A stretch of 17,807 nucleotides of DNA from CBDUXP01 sp965371225 [NCBI: uncultured bacterium] (GCA_965371225.1 CBDUXP010000077.1:1-17807), one strand, 5' to 3'. Shown: positions 1 to 7,033, counted from the stretch's first letter. Translations and numbers: made by a program. The notes: a model not told the origin generated them from the sequence alone.

Positions 1-1410
1 GTCAAGGTGGCATCCGCTCCCGTGACGCTCGCCTACGCGGGCACCGTCACGCGCCGCGCGCCGCTTCACGTGCAGGGGGACATCGATTTGCACATGCCGT
101 CCGTGCGGGCGGCCGCGGCGTGGGTCGGGCAACCCATCACTCTCGGCGGGACGGGCCTGGGGCCGCTCAGCATTGCGGGCACGCTGGACGTGACCGGTAA
201 GACCGTCGCCTTTCAGAACGCAACGCTAAAGCTGGATGACATGAACGCGACGGGGGACGTACGCGTGGACACCAGCGGCGCCAAGCCCCACGTGCACGGC
301 CGGTTGGACGTAGACCAGTTGGACGTGAATCTGTACCTGCCGTCGCCTGTCCCGGCCGAGGCCGCCCCCGCGGGTGCAGCCGAGCCGTCTCCTGCCCGCG
401 TCGGCGCATGGAGCACCGAGCCCATGGATGTGCGGGCTTTGCATGCGCTGAACGCGCACCTGACCCTGTCGGCCGGGGCCATCCTGTTTCGGGATGTGAA
501 ACTGGACCGCAGTGTGCTGCACGTGACGCTCGAGGACGGCGTGTTCACCGCCGACCTCACGGAACTGGGCCTGTACGGCGGCGGGGGCACCGGCCGCATC
601 GTGGTCGACGGCCGGTGGGCCGAACCCAAGATTGAGGAACGCTTTGCGCTCGCGGGCGTCAACGCGCGCGGTCTGTTGATGGGCGCGGCGGACATCGAGT
701 GGTTGGAGGGCACCATGCAGTTGGACGTGACCACGACCACTACCGGCCGGACGCAGCGCGACATGGTGCAACGGCTTAACGGCTCGGGACAAGTGAAGGT
801 CACGGACGGGGCCATCTACCGCGTGAACCTCGGTGCTATGGCTCGCAACGTCTCGTCGGCGTTTCTCGATCCGGAAGCCCGGACGGCGCAGAAGACGGAC
901 TTCGCGGAATTCTCCGGTTCCTTCCGCATCGAGAACGGCCTCGTGTACAACGATGACTTGCTCCTGCTCAACCCACTGTTGCGGCTGACCGGCGCCGGGG
1001 TGGTGGACATGCCGGCGCAGACATTGCGCTACCGCTTGCTGCCGAAGATCGTCGCCACGACGAAGGGCCAGGGTGGCCGGGTCGAACGCCAAGGCCTCAC
1101 CGTCCCGGTCATCATTGAAGGGCCCTGGGATGACATCAGCTACCGGCCCGACCTTGGCGGGATCGTCCAAGAGGTGCTGAAAGATCCGGGGAGCGTGGTG
1201 GAACAAGGGAAGCGAACGCTGGAGGGCTTAGCAGAGGGGCTCCTCGGGGGCCTGGGGGTGGGGCGGCTGCCCGACGAGGAAGAGGCACCCGCCCGCAGCC
1301 AGCCGGAGGAGGCAGCGCCCGAGGTGCAGCCGGAAGCTGAGACGGAACCGGAGGAGGCGGAGGTACCGCCCGATCCGGTGGAAGCGCTCATAGACCTGTT
1401 CGGCCGCTAG
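1..1410 (+). CDS. AsmA-family protein, C-terminal part (5' end outside window)
   Basis: The reading frame is open from base 1, so the gene starts before the window; 469 residues are visible and AsmA proteins are normally longer. The visible part shows the AsmA C-terminal pattern: alternating beta-rich segments, a stretch ending in TDGAIYRVNLGAMARNV, then FSGSFRIENGLVYNDDLLL, and near the end a segment predicting a lipid-facing groove (MPAQTLRYRLLPKIV). The last ~45 residues form an acidic, proline/glutamate-rich tail ending in DPVEALIDLFGR. AsmA-like proteins are inner-membrane-anchored periplasmic proteins linked to phospholipid transport to the outer membrane and to envelope maintenance; that role is family knowledge. 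A GTG at base 7 could be called as a start but has no visible ribosome site and would give a truncated domain, so a partial gene is preferred. It converges on the kinase gene, 37 bases apart. Confidence 0.85.
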   Translation, partial: VKVASAPVTLAYAGTVTRRAPLHVQGDIDLHMPSVRAAAAWVGQPITLGGTGLGPLSIAGTLDVTGKTVAFQNATLKLDDMNATGDVRVDTSGAKPHVHGRLDVDQLDVNLYLPSPVPAEAAPAGAAEPSPARVGAWSTEPMDVRALHALNAHLTLSAGAILFRDVKLDRSVLHVTLEDGVFTADLTELGLYGGGGTGRIVVDGRWAEPKIEERFALAGVNARGLLMGAADIEWLEGTMQLDVTTTTTGRTQRDMVQRLNGSGQVKVTDGAIYRVNLGAMARNVSSAFLDPEARTAQKTDFAEFSGSFRIENGLVYNDDLLLLNPLLRLTGAGVVDMPAQTLRYRLLPKIVATTKGQGGRVERQGLTVPVIIEGPWDDISYRPDLGGIVQEVLKDPGSVVEQGKRTLEGLAEGLLGGLGVGRLPDEEEAPARSQPEEAAPEVQPEAETEPEEAEVPPDPVEALIDLFGR

Positions 1411-1447
1411 TCAGGTGTTACGCGCGGTGGACCGCCGTGCGAACGGA

Positions 1448-2281
1448 TCAGGCGTCGAGCACGGCCGCCGGACGGCCATGCGTTGCGGCCGGGGTCTGGG
1501 CCGCAGCCGGCAGATACACGCGAAATTCGCTGCCGTGCCCGACCCGGCTGTGAACGACGATGTGCCCGTCGAGCGCGTCCACAATGCGTTTGACCACTGC
1601 GAGCCCCAGGCCGGTGCCGTCCCCACCGGGCTTCGTGGTGAAGCTTGGCTCGAACGCGCGGCGGACCGTGGCCTCGTCCATACCACAGCCCGTATCGCGG
1701 ACTGCGAGGCACACGTAGGCGGCCGCCGCAGATTGCGGAGCACTGACCGGGAGCGCCCCCCGTGTCGCCGCACACTGCAACCGCCCGCCGCCACCCATCG
1801 CGCGCACCGCGTTCGTGCAGAGATTCGTAACGACTTGGTAGATTTCCGTGTCCGTGGCCAGGACTGACCCGGCATCGGCTGCCAGGTCCTCGGACAGGAC
1901 CACGGTCGCCGGCAGGTGCGCGCGCACGAGACGCAGCGCTTCGCGAACGGCTCGCGAAAAATCGGTGGGCGACCGTTCCGGGTTCGGCCGGTCGTCGTGG
2001 TCGAGCAGTTGCTGCGCCAGTGCGCGGACGCGCTGTCCGGCCCCCAAGACCTCCTGCAGGTGCTCCGTGGCCGGATGGTCCGCGGGCAGGGCCAGCAGCG
2101 CCATTTCTGCGGAACATAACAGTCCCGTCAGCGCGTTGTTCACGTCGTGGGCGATTCCCCGGGTGAACGTCGGCTCCCCGTCCGCCCACACACCCGCTTT
2201 GCCCCCGGCCGGCCGGCGGCCACCATCCACCGCCGCTGGTGCGCGCGGATTCGCCCCGACACCCCTCAAATGTTGGCCCAC
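1448..2281 (-). CDS. Orphan soluble histidine kinase without sensor domain
   Basis: A 277-residue protein with a complete kinase core. The H-box is GIAHDVNNALTGLL with the phospho-acceptor His45; the N-box is TNLCTNAVRAM (about 152-162), G1 is DTGCGM (196-201), the F-box FEPSFTTKPGG starts at 210 and G2 is GTGLGL (222-227). The ATP-binding HATPase_c domain is therefore intact. There is no transmembrane segment, PAS or GAF domain, only ~40 low-complexity N-terminal residues, and no response regulator gene is adjacent. The start chosen is GTG at 2281; no clear ribosome site supports it, so the N-terminus is uncertain. It may be a cytoplasmic kinase controlled by a partner, or a degraded descendant of a longer PAS kinase. 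A -10-like TATAGT (minus strand, 2336-2331) and an inverted repeat at 2359-2376 lie upstream. Confidence 0.85.
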   Translation of the reverse strand: MGQHLRGVGANPRAPAAVDGGRRPAGGKAGVWADGEPTFTRGIAHDVNNALTGLLCSAEMALLALPADHPATEHLQEVLGAGQRVRALAQQLLDHDDRPNPERSPTDFSRAVREALRLVRAHLPATVVLSEDLAADAGSVLATDTEIYQVVTNLCTNAVRAMGGGGRLQCAATRGALPVSAPQSAAAAYVCLAVRDTGCGMDEATVRRAFEPSFTTKPGGDGTGLGLAVVKRIVDALDGHIVVHSRVGHGSEFRVYLPAAAQTPAATHGRPAAVLDA

Positions 2282-2358
2282 AGTGTCTCCGCGATCTCAA
2301 CCCCGCTGGGGGGTTCTGCGTTCAAAGACCACTATACCGTACACGACCGTGGCCTAGC

Positions 2359-2376
2359 AGCACAAGATATTGTGCT
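2359..2376. promoter_or_regulatory. 18-bp perfect-arm inverted repeat (candidate operator)
   Basis: AGCACAA and TTGTGCT are exact 7-base inverted arms around a GATA centre. It sits in the 158-base gap between the kinase gene and the FAH gene, about 23 bases upstream of a -10-like TATAGT on the minus strand (2336-2331). There is no T-run after it on either strand, so a protein-binding site is more likely than a terminator. Function is inferred from symmetry and position only. Confidence 0.35.
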
Positions 2377-2439
2377 TCGGGAGTAGGGCCCCGCCAGTTC
2401 GTCGACCGTTCCCGCAGACAGGATCGGCGAGATGCCGCC

Positions 2440-3318
2440 CTACCCGATGTGGCCCGTGTCGTCCGGTTCAGGGATATGCGGGTTCTCGAGGTGGCCGAGC
2501 TTGTCGATCTCGATGCGGACCACGTCGCCGGGGGTGAGGAAGCTCGGGGGGTTCATGACCGCCCCGATGCCCGAGGGGGTGCCCGTGGCGATGACCGTGC
2601 CCGGCAGGAGCGTCATGACCGTGCTCAGCGTTTCCACCAGGGTGAAGCAGTCGAAGATGAGTTGCTTCGTGTTCGACTCCTGCCGGGGCTCACCGTTGAC
2701 GGTCGTCGTGAGGTTGAGATCGTGCGGATCGCCCACCTCATCCGGGGTCACGATGTACGGTCCCATGGGCCCGTGCGTGTCCCACGACTTCCCGAGCGTC
2801 CACGTGGGTGCTTTGAACTGCCAGTCGCGCACGCTCGCGTCGTTGACAATGGTGTACCCCGCGATCACTTTCGGCGCGTCGGCTTTCGACACGTGGCGGC
2901 ACCGGGTGCCGATCACGAACCCCAGCTCGCCCTCGTAGTCCACGAACGGGCTGGCGCGGGGAATGTGCACGGGATGGTACGGCCCGGTTACGCACGAAGC
3001 CTGCTTGTTGAATATGACCGGGAATTTCGGCGTGTCCATCCCCGCTTCTTCCACGTGGTCGGCGTAGTTGATGCCCACCGCCAGAAATTCCGGCGGACGC
3101 AACACCGGCGCCTCCAGCGTGACGTCCGCCAGCGAAATGCGTAAGGGGCCCGTCTCTGCGGCAGCGCGAGCCGCGTCCATGGCGGCGGCGCCGGCCTCGA
3201 GAAAGGCGGCCATCTCGGTGGGCACCTGGGGGGCTGCCGCCGACAGGTCCACCACCTGATCGTCGACGACCACCCCGATGCGGGTGTGCGTGTCATGCGT
3301 AAACGTGCAAAGTTTCAC
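2440..3318 (-). CDS. Fumarylacetoacetate hydrolase (FAH) family protein
   Basis: A 292-residue protein of COG0179 type, with a small N-terminal domain (1-70) followed by the FAH catalytic fold. Seen: LAVGINYADHVEEAG (79-93), the metal-binding DYEGELGFVIG (Glu129, Glu131) with a further acidic ligand candidate in VNDASVRD (Asp160), the lysine-bearing LGKSWDTHGPMGP (175-187), and the C-terminal ATGTPSGIGAVMNPP and GDVVRIEIDKLGHLEN. Members hydrolyse C-C bonds in acylpyruvates (fumarylpyruvate, fumarylacetoacetate), decarboxylate or hydrate ring-cleavage products, using Mg or Mn. The substrate cannot be read from sequence. The start is GTG at 3318, chosen because a strong GGAGGAGG ribosome site precedes it. 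It is the last gene of the minus-strand cluster, 49 bases after the TetR gene. Confidence 0.9.
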   Translation of the reverse strand: MKLCTFTHDTHTRIGVVVDDQVVDLSAAAPQVPTEMAAFLEAGAAAMDAARAAAETGPLRISLADVTLEAPVLRPPEFLAVGINYADHVEEAGMDTPKFPVIFNKQASCVTGPYHPVHIPRASPFVDYEGELGFVIGTRCRHVSKADAPKVIAGYTIVNDASVRDWQFKAPTWTLGKSWDTHGPMGPYIVTPDEVGDPHDLNLTTTVNGEPRQESNTKQLIFDCFTLVETLSTVMTLLPGTVIATGTPSGIGAVMNPPSFLTPGDVVRIEIDKLGHLENPHIPEPDDTGHIG

Positions 3319-3367
3319 AGTGAACCCCCTCCTCCTGGTCGATGGCGCGTGCCACCGGCCCCTGAGT

Positions 3368-4015
3368 CTACGCGGCGTGCGTGTCTACCCCAACCTTCGG
3401 CAGTGGCAGGCGCGCCACCGCGTGCGCTTCGGCGTGGTCCAAGCCCAGCATGCGCAACAAGTACTCGGCGATGAGTTCCGCCGCATCGGGTGCGGCGACG
3501 CCCTCGAGCTGGTCCCAAATCACCGTCAGCACCGCGCCGCGGATCGCCGACAGGACCGTGGGCAGATCCGGCACGGCGAATCGGCCCTGTGCCATGCCCG
3601 CCTGAATATCCTGCTCCAGCCGGTAGTTGAGCCCCGCCTGGAACCGCTCGCGCAGCATGCCCACCCGCACGATGAACCACCCGAAGACCTTACTGTCTTC
3701 CGTGCCTCGTAAGAAGAGTCGCACTTTCGCGGTAAAGACCCGCGCCGGATCGGTGTAGCCCACCGTCGCCCGGCCCAGGAGCGCCTCCGACCTGACGAAC
3801 AGGTCGTCAAACAGCGCTTCCACGACCGCATCCTTCGAAGCGAAGTGGTTGTAGAACGAGCCGAACCCCACGTCGGCCGCATCGGTGATCTCTTGAATCG
3901 TGGTGGCGTCCACGCCTTTGTGGCCCATCACCTCGCGCGCGGCATCCAAGAGACGCGTGCGGGTCTGTGCCCGGCGCCGGGCGCCACGGGTCTCGGCCGA
4001 GGCGGGTGCCGGCAT
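3368..4015 (-). CDS. TetR-family transcriptional regulator
   Basis: A 215-residue protein with the TetR N-terminal helix-turn-helix at about 18-68: RLLDAAREVMGHKGVDATTI, then EITDAADVG and the recognition-helix pattern FGSFYNHFASKDAVVEALF. The C-terminal ligand and dimerisation domain (about 75-205) is helical and not assignable to a ligand class. It starts 3 bases after the VOC gene stops and has only a weak ribosome site, suggesting translation coupled to the upstream gene. Being inside the catabolic operon suggests autoregulation and control of the neighbours; the 28-bp palindrome at 5796-5823, overlapping the operon promoter, is the best operator candidate. That pairing is inference. Confidence 0.92.
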   Translation of the reverse strand: MPAPASAETRGARRRAQTRTRLLDAAREVMGHKGVDATTIQEITDAADVGFGSFYNHFASKDAVVEALFDDLFVRSEALLGRATVGYTDPARVFTAKVRLFLRGTEDSKVFGWFIVRVGMLRERFQAGLNYRLEQDIQAGMAQGRFAVPDLPTVLSAIRGAVLTVIWDQLEGVAAPDAAELIAEYLLRMLGLDHAEAHAVARLPLPKVGVDTHAA

Positions 4016-4018
4016 GCG

Positions 4019-4504
4019 CTACGCCTGTGCTTCCGCGGTCGCCTGCCGGTCGCCCGTATACGGCTCCATGTCCGTGTAGGCCTCCAGCACATGGCCGTCC
4101 GGGTCGAGGAAGTACACCGACCGATTGCCGCCCCAGGTGCCGTCCCCGTCCGGGGCCGCAGCGTGGCGGGTCGGCCCATAGACGATCGGCACGTCTCGCT
4201 GCTGCAAGCGTTCGGCAAACGCCGCGGTCGTCGTGTCCGCATCGAGCGCGAACGCCACGTGCATCAGGGTATGGCCCTGCACGGGAATAGTGTCTCCCGA
4301 TTCTTCCGCTTCGTGCACGAGCACCACATCGTGGTGGTCCTCGCCAAAGCTCAGGAAGCACACGGTCTGCCCAAAAGTGCCGAGCATGGGATGGTCGGCC
4401 GGCCCATGCGTTTCTGAATGCCGCATCCCCAGCACGTCCTCATAGAACGCACGGGAACGCACCAGGTCACTCACGAACAGGGCAAGATGTCCAACACGGG
4501 GCAT
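4019..4504 (-). CDS. VOC-superfamily (glyoxalase/extradiol dioxygenase-like) protein
   Basis: A 161-residue single VOC unit. Two beta-alpha-beta-beta-beta modules are visible: MPRVGHLALFVSDLVRSRAF (N-terminal) and the C-terminal module from about 79 to 145. The expected metal ligands are present: His6 (VGHLALFV), His82 (LMHVAF) and Glu141 (DPDGHVLEAYTD). The spacing and the HVLEAYTD ending resemble small type-I extradiol dioxygenases and glyoxalase-fold enzymes. At this length it is one domain, about half a classical two-domain catechol 2,3-dioxygenase, so it may act as a dimer or have another role (isomerase, epimerase). ATG at 4504 follows a good AGAAGGAGA ribosome site. It lies 28 bases after the monooxygenase gene and 3 bases before TetR, clearly in one operon. 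Confidence 0.88.
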   Translation of the reverse strand: MPRVGHLALFVSDLVRSRAFYEDVLGMRHSETHGPADHPMLGTFGQTVCFLSFGEDHHDVVLVHEAEESGDTIPVQGHTLMHVAFALDADTTTAAFAERLQQRDVPIVYGPTRHAAAPDGDGTWGGNRSVYFLDPDGHVLEAYTDMEPYTGDRQATAEAQA

Positions 4505-4532
4505 GTCCAGTCTCCTTCTATCCGTTGGGTGG

Positions 4533-5729
4533 TTAGATCAGCATGCTGGTGGGGGGCAATCCGAGGTCCACGGCGCCGTAACATTCCCCCGCGCCATCCA
4601 GGCTGAGCGCCACGTGCGCCCCGATCGTGCCCAGGTCGCGGACGGCGCGTTGCAGCGGGCTCGTGTCGTACACCGCGCCCCCGCCCGCCGCGGCGTACAG
4701 GCGATTCACCGCACGTTTGCAGAGTTCGGTCGCGTATGCGGCGCTCAAGCGGAAGCGCGCGCGGACCTCGAGCGGCGTCTCTTCCCCGGCCTCGGTGCGC
4801 CGGGTCATCTCCGTTACCTCGCGCTGCACGAGCAAGTGGGCCGCGTCGATCTCGCACGTGGCTTCCGCGAGGCGCATCTGGATGAGCGTGTTGTGCGCCT
4901 CGCTCGCGTCGGACAGCGCGTACGCCCGCACCCGAGAACGCGCGCGCTCGCGGAACGTTTCCAGTGCGCCCTGGGCGATGCCGAGCGCCGGCGCGGCGAG
5001 CACCAACGCCAGCACGCCCCCGAACGGGAGGCGATATAACGGCGCCGTATTCACCGCGCTGCCTGGCGCGACCCCCATGGCCGCCGCCATCATGGGCAAG
5101 ACACGGTGCGCGGGAACGAAAACGTCGCTTACCGTCACGCTCTTGCTGCCCGTGCCGCGTAGGCCGGCCACATGCCAATCGTCGATAATCGCGAAGTCGG
5201 ACCGCGGCACGAGAAAGCTGCGCATGTCCGGCATGTCATCGCTATCATCGGATTGCACGTGGGCGCCGAGCGCAATCCAGTCCCCGTGATCGCAGCCACT
5301 GGCGAAGGACCACCGGCCCGAGAGGCGGAACCCATCGTCTACCGGCGTGGCCGTGCCCCCCGGGTAAAACACCGCCGCGAGGATCGCCTCGGGATGGTCG
5401 GCAAACACGTCCGCCTGCGCCTGTTGGGGAAACAGGCCGATGAACCAGTTGTGTACGGCGAGGATGGTGAGGCACCACGCACTCGAACCGCAGCCACGGC
5501 CGACCTCCCCCACCGCGTCGATCACCGTGCCCAACGGCAATTCCAGCCCCCCCCACTGCGCGGGTTGCACCATGCGGAAGAGGCCGCCCTGCCGGAACGC
5601 CTCGATGGTCGCGTCGGGCATCCGGCGGAGCGCCTCGCACTCCTGCGCCCGCTCCGCCAAGGCGGGTACCAGGTCGTGCGCGCGCCGGACGATTTCCTCC
5701 GCGCTGATTTCCTGCGTGATTGTGCTCAT
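4533..5729 (-). CDS. Flavin-dependent monooxygenase oxygenase component (acyl-CoA dehydrogenase fold, HsaA-like)
   Basis: A 398-residue protein with the acyl-CoA dehydrogenase fold of group D flavin monooxygenases. Helical N-domain (1-110) includes GLFRMVQPAQWGG and VGRGCGSSAWCLTI; the middle beta-domain has RLSGRWSFASGCDHGDWIALG (start ~135) and GLRGTGSKSVTVSDVFVPAHR, and the C-terminal helical bundle ends DLGTIGAHVALSLDGAGE. These match HsaA, the IacA-type and dibenzothiophene-type enzymes rather than true acyl-CoA dehydrogenases, and the length is the family's usual ~390-410. Members hydroxylate phenolic or polycyclic substrates using FMNH2/FADH2 supplied by a separate reductase; no reductase gene is present in the window. 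ATG at 5729 is preceded by a strong GGGAGGAG. It is the first gene of the operon, 65 bases downstream of the palindrome and its promoter. Confidence 0.9.
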   Translation of the reverse strand: MSTITQEISAEEIVRRAHDLVPALAERAQECEALRRMPDATIEAFRQGGLFRMVQPAQWGGLELPLGTVIDAVGEVGRGCGSSAWCLTILAVHNWFIGLFPQQAQADVFADHPEAILAAVFYPGGTATPVDDGFRLSGRWSFASGCDHGDWIALGAHVQSDDSDDMPDMRSFLVPRSDFAIIDDWHVAGLRGTGSKSVTVSDVFVPAHRVLPMMAAAMGVAPGSAVNTAPLYRLPFGGVLALVLAAPALGIAQGALETFRERARSRVRAYALSDASEAHNTLIQMRLAEATCEIDAAHLLVQREVTEMTRRTEAGEETPLEVRARFRLSAAYATELCKRAVNRLYAAAGGGAVYDTSPLQRAVRDLGTIGAHVALSLDGAGECYGAVDLGLPPTSMLI

Positions 5730-5784
5730 CCGCTCCTCCCGAGCATCTCCGCAACGCCCCGGCGGGGAACCGCTGCGGCTGCTG

Positions 5785-5798
5785 TGATTAGATAATCA
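5785..5798. repeat. 14-bp palindrome TGATTA-GA-TAATCA
   Basis: Exact 6-base arms around GA, adjoining and sharing 3 bases with the larger palindrome at 5796-5823. It may be a second half-operator or simply part of an AT-rich promoter region; in this high-GC window the AT-rich patch itself stands out. Confidence 0.35.
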
Positions 5799-5823
5799 TA
5801 AGTGATAATATCATCAGTTATGA
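5796..5823. promoter_or_regulatory. 28-bp imperfect palindrome, candidate TetR operator
   Basis: Pairing the two 14-base halves outward from the centre between 5809 and 5810 gives 12 complementary pairs out of 14; the left half reads TCATAAGTGATAAT. It lies between the divergent monooxygenase operon (minus) and the 6139 gene (plus), and covers the -10 and most of the spacer of a minus-strand promoter. Length and symmetry suit a TetR dimer or pair of dimers. The linked TetR gene at 3368-4015 is the obvious candidate binder, by inference. Confidence 0.6.
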
Positions 5824-5833
5824 GAGAATGCAA
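5805..5833 (-). promoter_or_regulatory. Candidate sigma70-type promoter of the monooxygenase operon
   Basis: On the minus strand a -35-like TTGCAT (5833-5828) is followed after exactly 17 bases by TATTAT (5810-5805), which matches the -10 consensus at 5 of 6. The -35 match is weak (TTG only). The -10 is about 76 bases upstream of the ATG at 5729. The palindrome overlaps the -10 and 13 bases of the spacer, so a bound repressor would block it. The position is consistent; no transcript data support it. Confidence 0.4.
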
Positions 5834-6138
5834 GTTCTTTTTTGGGGAGCCGTCGAGTCCCGCATAGGTGGGGGTTCCGGGCCCGGTTCGCGGGCAGGGG
5901 GGAGCGAACGTGGGAACGGGCCGCGAGGGCCCGGCGCGGGTTCAGCCGGATCTCGCTGGGATTCCAGCTGCCGGTTCAGGTATCGACGGCGCCCGGCCTC
6001 CCCGCGTGGCCTGGGCGATTGTTATTCCCCGTGCGAAGTCCCTATCATTTCCGACACCCGGCTGGGACGTCGATGCATCGTTGCCCGGGTGAAGAGGTGC
6101 GCCGGGACCCGGGACGCGCGGGCGGAGGAGGCGGAGCG
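5824..6138. other. Intergenic region upstream of the maleylpyruvate-isomerase-like gene
   Basis: About 315 bases with no convincing gene. Open frames through it have arginine/glycine-rich composition and no ribosome site. Apart from the -35 of the minus-strand promoter, the part nearest the operator holds a T-rich run near 5836-5842 and the end nearest the gene holds purine-rich ribosome-site-like sequence (about 6121-6136). A plus-strand promoter for the 6139 gene is expected here or in the palindrome but no clear -35/-10 pair is seen. Confidence 0.5.
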
Positions 6139-6906
6139 ATGTTGCAGCAAGCCCAAGATTTGCAGGAGGAGGGGATCGCCTTGCACGCGTTTCTCAAAAC
6201 GCTCGAGGCCGGGGATTGGCAGCGCCCGACGCCGTTCAAGACCTGGACTCCCCACCAGGTCGTGGCGCATCTGCATATGTTTGATCGGATGTCGCTGCTG
6301 GCGCTGGAGGAGCCCGCGGACTACCTGGCCGCTGCGGAGGAGTTGATGCCGCAGGTGCAAAAGCAGACGGACGAAGCCGACGGCGCCGCGCTGCTGATGC
6401 TCTGGTACGACGGTGTGCTGAAGATGTGCGAAGGCTTGGGCGCGGCGGATCCGAAGCGGCGGCTCAAGTGGTTCGGTCCCGACATGGGCGTGCGCATGTT
6501 CACCACCGCGCGCCAGATGGAGACCTGGGCCCACGGGCAAGACATCTACGATCTCATGCGCGCTCCGCGGACGCACACGGATCGGATCAAGAACATCGCG
6601 CATCTTGGGGTGAAGACGTACGGCTGGACCTTCATGAATCGCGGGGTGGAGATCCCCGGCCCCGAGCCCTATGTGTGTCTGACGGCGCCCTCGGGAGCCA
6701 CGTGGGAGTGGAACGCGCCCGGCGCGGAGAATCGGGTGGAGGGGGAAGCGGTCGAGTTTTGCCGGGTGGTCAGCCAGGGCCGCAATATCGCCGACACCCA
6801 GCTGCAGGTCCACGGCGCCGCGGCGACCCAATGGATGGCGATCGCGCAGTGCTTTGCCGGGCCCCCCGCCGATCCGCCCCAGCCCGGCGAGCGCGCCTGG
6901 GCGTGA
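6139..6906 (+). CDS. Maleylpyruvate isomerase-like / TIGR03084-type DinB-fold metalloprotein
   Basis: A 255-residue protein. The N-terminal half matches the mycothiol-dependent maleylpyruvate isomerase N-domain, a four-helix DinB-like bundle: WTPHQVVAHLHMFDRMS (about 36-52) and the signature ARQMETWAHGQDIYDLM (124-140). Candidate zinc ligands are His44, Glu128 and His132; the Glu-x3-His spacing equals that of Glu144/His148 in the characterised Corynebacterium enzyme. The C-terminal half (about 150-245) is the small domain of the TIGR03084 group. ATG at 6139 is used because the conserved sequence starts there and a GGAGG/CGGAG tract precedes it; the frame is open further upstream but that part is unlike the family. 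Enzymes of this type isomerise maleylpyruvate to fumarylpyruvate or transfer thiols. Divergent from an operon with an FAH-family hydrolase, the natural next enzyme. Exact substrate and thiol cofactor unknown. Confidence 0.82.
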   Translation: MLQQAQDLQEEGIALHAFLKTLEAGDWQRPTPFKTWTPHQVVAHLHMFDRMSLLALEEPADYLAAAEELMPQVQKQTDEADGAALLMLWYDGVLKMCEGLGAADPKRRLKWFGPDMGVRMFTTARQMETWAHGQDIYDLMRAPRTHTDRIKNIAHLGVKTYGWTFMNRGVEIPGPEPYVCLTAPSGATWEWNAPGAENRVEGEAVEFCRVVSQGRNIADTQLQVHGAAATQWMAIAQCFAGPPADPPQPGERAWA

Positions 6907-6919
6907 AGCGCGACGGGGC

Positions 6920-7033
6920 GTCGAGCGCCGCCGCGTCGTAGTAGATGCTGGTCAGGCGGTTCTCCCGGTCCTAGACGTAGCGCTGCACCGCCCCTCCGCC
7001 ACCGTGCCGAACACGTCCGCCGTGCCTGTATTT
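6920..7033 (-). pseudogene. Rhs/YD-repeat protein remnant with internal stop
   Basis: On the minus strand the frame reads VQRYV-stop-DRENRLTSIYYDAAALD. The pattern YxYDxENRLTSI is the classic Rhs/YD repeat; the stop (TAG, 6973-6971) falls exactly where the repeat tyrosine (TAC/TAT) is expected, a single-base change from TAC. Upstream residues become glycine/arginine-rich and lose the pattern, and no other Rhs sequence is seen nearby. It is therefore a short non-functional fossil of a toxin or polymorphic surface protein. The motif is short, so confidence is moderate. Confidence 0.45.

Noticed and set aside
226-1206. Long minus-strand open frame opposite the AsmA gene
   Set aside because: His/Arg/Val-rich antisense frame with no family resemblance; the plus strand encodes AsmA motifs.
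1424-1435. Hairpin GCGGTGGACCGC between the AsmA and kinase genes as a terminator
   Set aside because: The stem is very short, and there is no T-tract on either side.
1407-2300. Long minus-strand open frame of 297 residues overlapping the kinase
   Set aside because: Arginine/glycine-rich composition typical of an alternative frame in GC-rich DNA; the overlapping frame has all kinase motifs.
2299-2315. Hairpin AACCCC-GCTGG-GGGGTT before the kinase start
   Set aside because: A 6-base GC-rich stem of this kind is common at this base composition and no T-tract or conserved context supports a role.
2239-3144. Plus-strand 301-residue frame opposite the FAH gene
   Set aside because: Composition is that of an antisense shadow, and the FAH motifs are on the other strand.
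5842-6138. N-terminal extension of the maleylpyruvate-isomerase-like protein
   Set aside because: The extra 99 residues are unlike the family, lack a ribosome site, and conserved sequence begins at 6139 after a purine-rich tract.
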